NCBI GenBank assembly: GCA_028641055.1
Contig: CM054062.1
Location: forward strand, 16,053,639 to 16,117,638
Length of the DNA: 64,000 nucleotides
Source: Alopecurus myosuroides
Lineage: Eukaryota; Streptophyta; Magnoliopsida; Poales; Poaceae
Direction of reading: 5' to 3'
In this document: positions 59,001 to 64,000 of the stretch, piece by piece
Numbering within the stretch: position 1 is the first letter of the stretch
How the letters are laid out: each line of letters starts with the position of its first letter
Position numbers and translations under genes: made by a program
Notes under the pieces: generated by a model
The model's database searches: none
Seen by the model: the letters and a program-made list of their open reading frames with translations, nothing else
What the model was told of the DNA's origin: nothing

Positions 59001-60746
59001 TCCACTCTATCGTATGCTTTATGCATATCAAGCTTGATAGCACATAATCCCTCCTTTCCCACCTTTTTATTCTTGATTTTGTGTATACACTCATAAGCAA
59101 CCAATATGTTATCTGTAATAAGTCTCCCAGGGACAAAGGCACTCTGGGTTGGGGATATGATCTCTGGAAGTATAGTTTTCAACCTAGCCAAAATCATCTT
59201 GGAAATAATTTTATATACCACATTACATAGAGAAATAGGTCGAAACTGAGATACCTCTTCCGGAGAATCAATTTTAGGGATTAGAACAATCACTGTCTCA
59301 TTCCATCCCTGAGGGATAATTTTATCATTGATGGATTGAAGTACTGCCGTAGTAATATCCCCTCCAACAATATGCCAAAACTTTTTGAAGAAAATTGCAT
59401 GTAAACCATCAGGACCTGGAGCTTTCAGATCACCAATACTAAAAACAGCCTTTTTAACATCATCAATGGTGTATGGAGCCATAAGTCTTGAATTGGGAGT
59501 AATAATTTCCAAAAAATCCGGGTCTGTAGCATCCACTTCCATAGAGAAAAGGTTAGAGAAATAATCGACAATAAGAGGATTTAGTGATGCCGTACCTTCC
59601 ATAAATATACCATCAGGATCTTTCAATTGCTTAATATAGTTCTTTCTCTTCCTAGCCGACGCAAAAGCATGGAAATAAGATGTATTTTTATCACCATTAA
59701 TGAGCCAATTTGCTCTGGACCGCTGACTCCATTTGGTTTCTTCCTGTTCCAGGATTTTTTCGATATGGTTAGCAAGATTAAGCTTTAATCTGTCGGTTTC
59801 ATCAGACATTGGACCCCTCATCAGATATCTAAATCCCTTTGTGCCTTTCGGAGCTCCTTTTTCGGGTTTTTTAGTAAAGTAGCATCCCAGCTGTGGAGGC
59901 CCGCATGCATTGCTTGCAGACGGCCCATCACACCATCTGGGCCGAGTCCATTGGCCGCATCATCCCAAGCCTTCTTCACTGTATCGCAAAAACCCTCTTC
60001 CTGGAGCCACTTTGCTTCGAATCTTAGGGGTTTGGCACCCGGGTTGGATATAGGAGGCAAGTAAAAGTCTGTATCAAGGAGAAGTGGTCTATGATCCGAC
60101 CCATTATATTCCAAGTGAGAGGTAGCCGCATTACCGAAAGCTTGACTCCATAATGGATTAGCCAGACCTCTGTCTAAACGTTCTCTTATTTTCCCTCTCT
60201 ACCAAGTGAACAAATCACCAATATAGCCAATGTCATGCAGGTTACAGTCCTTCATTGCGTCATGAAAGGCCTTCATGTATGCATCAGGGCGAGGGTTACC
60301 CCCTCTTTCTCATAATTATAAAGGATTTCATTCATGTCACCCATAACAAGCCACAACAGATTATTTCTCTGATGAATCTCTCTCATTCTCTCCCATGTCT
60401 TGTATTTTTCAGCCCGTTTAGATTCTCCATATATTCCAGTAAACCTCCAGGTATTTTGGTTTGTCTCATCAATTGTAACATCAATATAATTCGGATGTGA
60501 GAAACATTGAGAAACTTTTGCCTCCTTTTTCCACATCATTAATACCCCTCCACTTCTACCATTAGAAGCTTGTACAATCATCAAGTCCATATTTATCCTC
60601 CTCCGTAAACACTCCGCTGGGAATAGATCGAGATGAGTTTCCGAAAGAAAAATCACCTCGGGATTATAACGCTTCAAGACATCCAGAAGCGCGCGAACTG
60701 CCGCAGCATTCCCAAGACCACGGCAGTTCCAGACTAGGATTTTCAT
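56012..60746 (-). pseudogene. LINE ORF2: endonuclease, reverse transcriptase, RNase H (broken)
   Basis: The frame begins at ATG 60746 with MKILVWNCRGLG, the endonuclease start; GDMNEI lies near residue 138. Stops or shifts interrupt it near 60273, 59821 and 58523. RT is the best-kept part (59821-58523): LKAPGPDGLHAIFF, RPISLCNVVYKIISK, TQSAFVPGR, IRQGDPLSPYLF and the catalytic FADD. A zinc-binding region with CPLCQSHQEDVRHMVFYC is at about 56800-56880. An RVT_3-type RNase H at 56012-56600 has LNVDAAYF, MAEAIAMRTGL and ESDSFEVI. The inserted LINE and the breaks make it inactive. Confidence 0.9.
57181..57801 (+). mobile_element. 5'-truncated LINE inserted into the larger LINE
   Basis: A 16-bp duplication ATCATGTTGATTAAAG (57165-57180 and 57802-57817) flanks 621 bp that end in a run of nine or ten A. 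The + strand frame to 57638 carries a LINE zinc-binding C-terminal region (CSFCGSNETVDHLFISCPLAKLIWR) and a short tail. Truncation at the 5' end, the A tail and the duplication are the marks of target-primed reverse transcription. Confidence 0.93.
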
Positions 60747-61987
60747 TGCGACCGGATGGACCTCTCTTGGGAGCCCGCCGATCCTAAAGAGTTGTTTGAA
60801 AGGTTTGCATCCTTTTTTGATCGTTTTGATCTCTCCTTGTCCTTTTGAATAACTGAATTAATTTTTCCTTGTGCTCCAGCCTTCTCCTCTGCACTAATAC
60901 TCGGAGAACCCACTGTATTACTTTTCTTTTGATTAAATTCTGCACCCAATGCCTCAAGCAAGCTCCTCTTGGTGTTTCCATCTGTCCCATCATTTTCATG
61001 CATTTGGATATCTGTTTTGGAGGGGCTTGAAGCAGTATCTGTAAGGGCATCCTCTTTCTCAACCACTTCTGCTAGATGTGGTATGACATTATGTCTCCAG
61101 CTGATCTGATTATTATTCATAAAAGGATTTCCACGTCCACGACCCGCAGGTTCTCTTCCTCTGCTAGCTCTCATACCCCCTCGGGTTCCACTCATCCATC
61201 TCCTATGCCAAGTCTCGAAATCAGCTTTAAGAAAATCCCCCCATTTGAGAGATGATTCCTCATGTTCACCAGTGCCACATTTGGTATGGGTATGGCCAAA
61301 CATGCCACACGCCCCACAAAATTTTGGAATCTTCTCAAATTTTATACCATAAAATTCTCTCTGTCCTCCACGAGCAATCGTGACAAATCTTGCTAAGGCT
61401 TTTCGGACGTCGAGTCTAACTCTCACTCTGACAAAGTTACCCGCACCATTAACATCTAATTCAATATCCTCCACCTTGCCAACTCTCTTCTCTGTCAGAT
61501 TATTGATCAAAGTTTTGTCTCTGTATCCAATTGGTAACTTGTGAATTTGCATCCATACTGCAATATAATTAAGATCAACCGAATCCAGTGCAGACAGTCC
61601 ATCATAAGCTTCAATAGAAACAGCATTTTGTCGGAATAACCAGGGTCCTTCCTTCTCCACTTTTAACCAATCTCCCAGACATGAACACTGAATCGAAAAG
61701 ATATTTCCTTCAAGTGGAGTAATGATTAATTCTTTCGCCAGACTCCACGCAACTCTCATGTGTGACTCAAAGGTTTGCGGGCTGAAAAAGTTTGATGTAT
61801 GAACACGTGTGAGGGCAGTCCACTTCATACCCTCCTTCGGCACCGTTGATTCCTCCTCAAAGACAAGGTCATCAATCTCGTCTTCATCCACTCCTAGCCG
61901 CATCAGCATCTCATCCAGAGTTTCAGTTCTTTTCCCCTCCGACTCCGCCGAATCAACCCTGTTGGATGAACTCGCCGGGGACGCCAT
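60743..61987 (-). CDS. LINE ORF1 protein, zinc-knuckle RNA-binding
   Basis: I chose ATG 61987 (MASPASSS); the frame is open up to 62044. It encodes about 414 residues: an acidic N-terminus, a DUF4283-like region (HMRVAWSLAKELIITPL ... WLKVEKEGPWLFRQNA ... IAVWMQIHKLPIGYRDK), and one zinc knuckle CGACGMFGHTHTKC near residue 235. A basic Gly/Arg segment (MSGTRGGMRASRGR) and a Lys/Ser-rich tail follow. It has no stop and ends TGA within ATGA, the start of ORF2. In plant L1 elements this protein coats the RNA. The frame still looks intact although ORF2 is broken. Confidence 0.88.
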   Translation of the reverse strand: MASPASSSNRVDSAESEGKRTETLDEMLMRLGVDEDEIDDLVFEEESTVPKEGMKWTALTRVHTSNFFSPQTFESHMRVAWSLAKELIITPLEGNIFSIQCSCLGDWLKVEKEGPWLFRQNAVSIEAYDGLSALDSVDLNYIAVWMQIHKLPIGYRDKTLINNLTEKRVGKVEDIELDVNGAGNFVRVRVRLDVRKALARFVTIARGGQREFYGIKFEKIPKFCGACGMFGHTHTKCGTGEHEESSLKWGDFLKADFETWHRRWMSGTRGGMRASRGREPAGRGRGNPFMNNNQISWRHNVIPHLAEVVEKEDALTDTASSPSKTDIQMHENDGTDGNTKRSLLEALGAEFNQKKSNTVGSPSISAEEKAGAQGKINSVIQKDKERSKRSKKDANLSNNSLGSAGSQERSIRSQ

Positions 61988-62270
61988 GGTCGCTAGGGCT
62001 TGATCGCTGTGTCCTGATGTGTTCTCTCTGTCGCCTAATCTCAACTCGTCTGCTTAAAGCCTCTGTACTCTTGTAACACGGGGCGGAATCGGACGAGAGC
62101 CGGCACCGATCGTGATTGGGAATCCGCTAGAGAACCAAATCCGTAGAACCTCCCACGCCTATGCCTGGAAAGGAAGAGATTGATCACCAATTCGATAAAC
62201 TCTCCGACGGCTCGCCGGCGGGGAGGCTAGGAAACCCTAGTCTCCTGGGGGCGCTAGGTCTGGAGTCGAT

Positions 62271-62530
62271 AGCCATAGCTAAATGTAATATAGCCTCTTT
62301 AACAGCTGCCCAACATAGGACATTGTTGCAAAAATGGTCAGGGCCCCGTGCCTGGAAATTCCCACCCCGGTATTTATCTATGGACCACTGTGTGTAAATT
62401 ATACGGACCTGAGGTGGTCCAAGGGTTTTTCGCGGAGATATTACGTCGTTTTAGGCTAAAATTCTACATACCAAGCGCAGTCCAAATAAAAAGTTTTGGG
62501 CTAAAAACGTGGCAGCTTAATTTTCATTAG
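62271..62530. other. Short stretch between opposed LINEs
   Basis: AT-rich spacer of uncertain origin. Nothing coding is visible. It probably holds the target sites of both flanking LINEs, but I could not match a duplication. Confidence 0.4.
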
Positions 62531-64000
62531 TGCAAGGGAACAGAGTACGGTGAGATTAAATGATATACTCCGGATTTATGCTAATTGTTCCGGGCAGGCT
62601 GTGAATAGGGAGAAGAGTTCCATTTTCTTCAGTCCCAATACCCCATTACCGCTGAGAGAAACTTTGAAACAGTCGTTGAATATTTTTGTGGAGGCTTTCT
62701 CGGAGAGGTATTTAGGCCTCCCAACAGCAGTGGGAAGATTAACAAGTGGGGCATTCGATCATATTGATGAGAGCATCCGGGCAAAGATGAATGGTTGGTC
62801 TGAAAAGAACTTAGCTTGTGCAGGGAGGGAGGTGCTTCTAAAAACAGTCATTCAAGCGATCCCAACGTACAGTATGAGTTGCTTTCTGTTAACAAAAAAG
62901 GTATGCAAGAATATAACTTCGTGTATGGCCAAATATTGGTGGGCAAGTTCATTAGACAAGTGATCTTTACATTGGATATCTTGGGAGAAATTAGCCGCAC
63001 CAAAACTTCAAGGTGGAATGGGTTTTCGAGATTTCCAATTATTCAACCTAGCTATGCTAGGGAAGCATGGATGGCGTTTGATGACGCATCCGGATTCTTT
63101 GTGTGCTCGGGTATTGAAAGGTAAATACTATCCACGCACAAATTTATTTAAGCAACTATACCTCGCAATGCTTCGGCAACATGGAGGGCAATAATCCAGG
63201 GACGTGCAGCACTGGATACGGGTTTAATTACCCGGGTGGGCGATGGAACTTCTATCTCCATATGGTCGGATTTCTGGATTCCTAATACAGTAACCCGTAA
63301 GCCCATGGGTAGGCTAAATGATGAGCCACTGGTGATGGTGTCCGAGCTGATTGATCAATATACAGGACACTGGAAGGTTGATGTGATCAGGGATACTTTT
63401 CTAGCCCCCGATGCAGATGCTATTTCAAATATCCCTTTGAGAGTGGATAGAGGAGAGGATTTCCTTGCTTGGGACTTGGAGAAGAATGGTACATACTCTG
63501 TATAGTCGGCGTATCGAGCTCTTATGACTCAGAAAGAGTTGAAAACTCAAGAGGAAGGGGCGGTCGCGGAAACTTCATCGGCAAACAAACAGATGTGGAC
63601 CTCTCTATGGAAGCTCAGTGTGTTGCCCAAAGTACGAGTATTTTGGTGGCGAGTGTTACGAGGTATTCTACCTGACTCGGCCACGCTCAAGTTTCGTCAT
63701 ATTAAAACTTTGAGTACATGTGATATTTGCTTGGATATAGAGGAGGATCTGCAGCATGCGTTGATCAAGTGCACTCATGCACAAGCATTTTGGAGGGAGG
63801 CTGCTGATCGCTTTGACATACGGCTGCCAAGGTTACATCCACTAACCTGGGCCAAAGATATTCTGATGGGTGATCTTATTGCACAAGAAGATAAATGCAG
63901 GATCATTTCGATCATGCATGCGATATGGTCTTCGAGGAATAGATGGACACATGATGGTGATGCATATGATCCTGTGCATGCGATCAAACATGTTCGGGAA
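62531..64000 (+). pseudogene. 5'-truncated LINE ORF2 fragment, continues past the window
   Basis: The + strand starts within the post-RT region (RLNDILRIYANCSGQAVNREKSS, the equivalent of the LINE 'SG..IN..KS' phrase). It continues through YLGLPTAVGR and SMSCFLLTKKVCK to SIWSDFWIP and a zinc-binding region (CDICLDIEEDLQHALIKC, about 63718-63775), then toward RNase H. The frame is broken near 62963 and by a TAG at 63503-63505. It is not the same copy as the LINE at 55884-62270, from which it differs widely. Confidence 0.85.

Larger units (their letters stand above)
55884..62270 (-). mobile_element. L1-type LINE, nearly full length, decayed ORF2
   Basis: It reads on the minus strand. The 3' end is marked by poly-T runs on the + strand from 55884. 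ORF1 and ORF2 follow the plant L1 order (zinc-knuckle ORF1, then endonuclease, RT, zinc-binding region and RNase H). The 5' end is not exact; leader-like DNA with GGAAACCCTAG near 62228-62240 (+ strand) suggests it reaches about 62270. I found no target duplication. ORF2 has several breaks and a second LINE inserted at 57181-57801. Confidence 0.85.

Noticed and set aside
55860..62420. A target duplication for the large LINE, such as GTGGTCACAGG against GTGGTCCAAGG
   Set aside because: The match is imperfect and short; I did not accept it as a boundary.

Overview
The window looks like nuclear DNA of a grass, most likely a Triticeae species such as wheat, barley or a goat-grass. The reasons are GC-rich host exons, Stowaway MITEs with CTCCCTCCGTT ends, an Angela/BARE-type Copia element, and LTR elements nested several deep around a few small host genes. 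There is no bacterial-type gene organisation.

Host genes are few. Positions 598-701 look like the last exon of a + strand gene that starts outside the window. THI1, the plastid thiamine thiazole synthase, lies at 1102-2266 on the minus strand with one intron. A tRNA-Leu(CAA) gene is at 39172-39255. V-ATPase subunit F (VHA-F) follows at 39782-42598 on the + strand with four coding exons. A two-exon gene for a small single-pass membrane protein is at 49740-50240 on the minus strand.

From about 5.9 to 38.1 kb is a nest of transposons whose order can be read from target-site duplications (TSDs). An old LTR was split at its TATA-like sequence by an Angela-like Copia element (28479-37905, minus, TSD ATAAA). 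A second Copia element (LTRs about 365 bp) went into that element's LTR. It then received a hAT element in its 5' LTR (6779-8004, TSD ACGGTACG) and a 15.4 kb Tat-type Gypsy element in its gag gene (8902-24293, TSD CTAAC, LTRs that read as identical). A block of old LTR plus Angela LTR end occurs on both sides of the second Copia element, which suggests a later template-switch or unequal-exchange event.

The most interesting content is inside the young Gypsy element. Its gag-pro and pol lie on the minus strand. On the opposite strand, between pol and the 3' LTR, is a complete eight-exon gene (10501-15542, about 1351 codons) with its own TATA box, GT/AG introns and a gypsy-type 'putative transposase' N-terminal domain. 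Its pol also carries an in-frame 21-bp minisatellite of 16 units.

From 42.6 to 50.7 kb there are MITEs, a deleted hAT element, and several local duplications around the small membrane-protein gene. A nearly pristine Copia element (50715-55807, TSD GCATA, one mismatch between LTRs, one open 1.5k-codon polyprotein) sits about 475 bp upstream of that gene's start codon. The right end, 55.9-64 kb, is an L1-type LINE on the minus strand with a 5'-truncated LINE inserted in it, followed by part of another LINE on the + strand that runs off the window.
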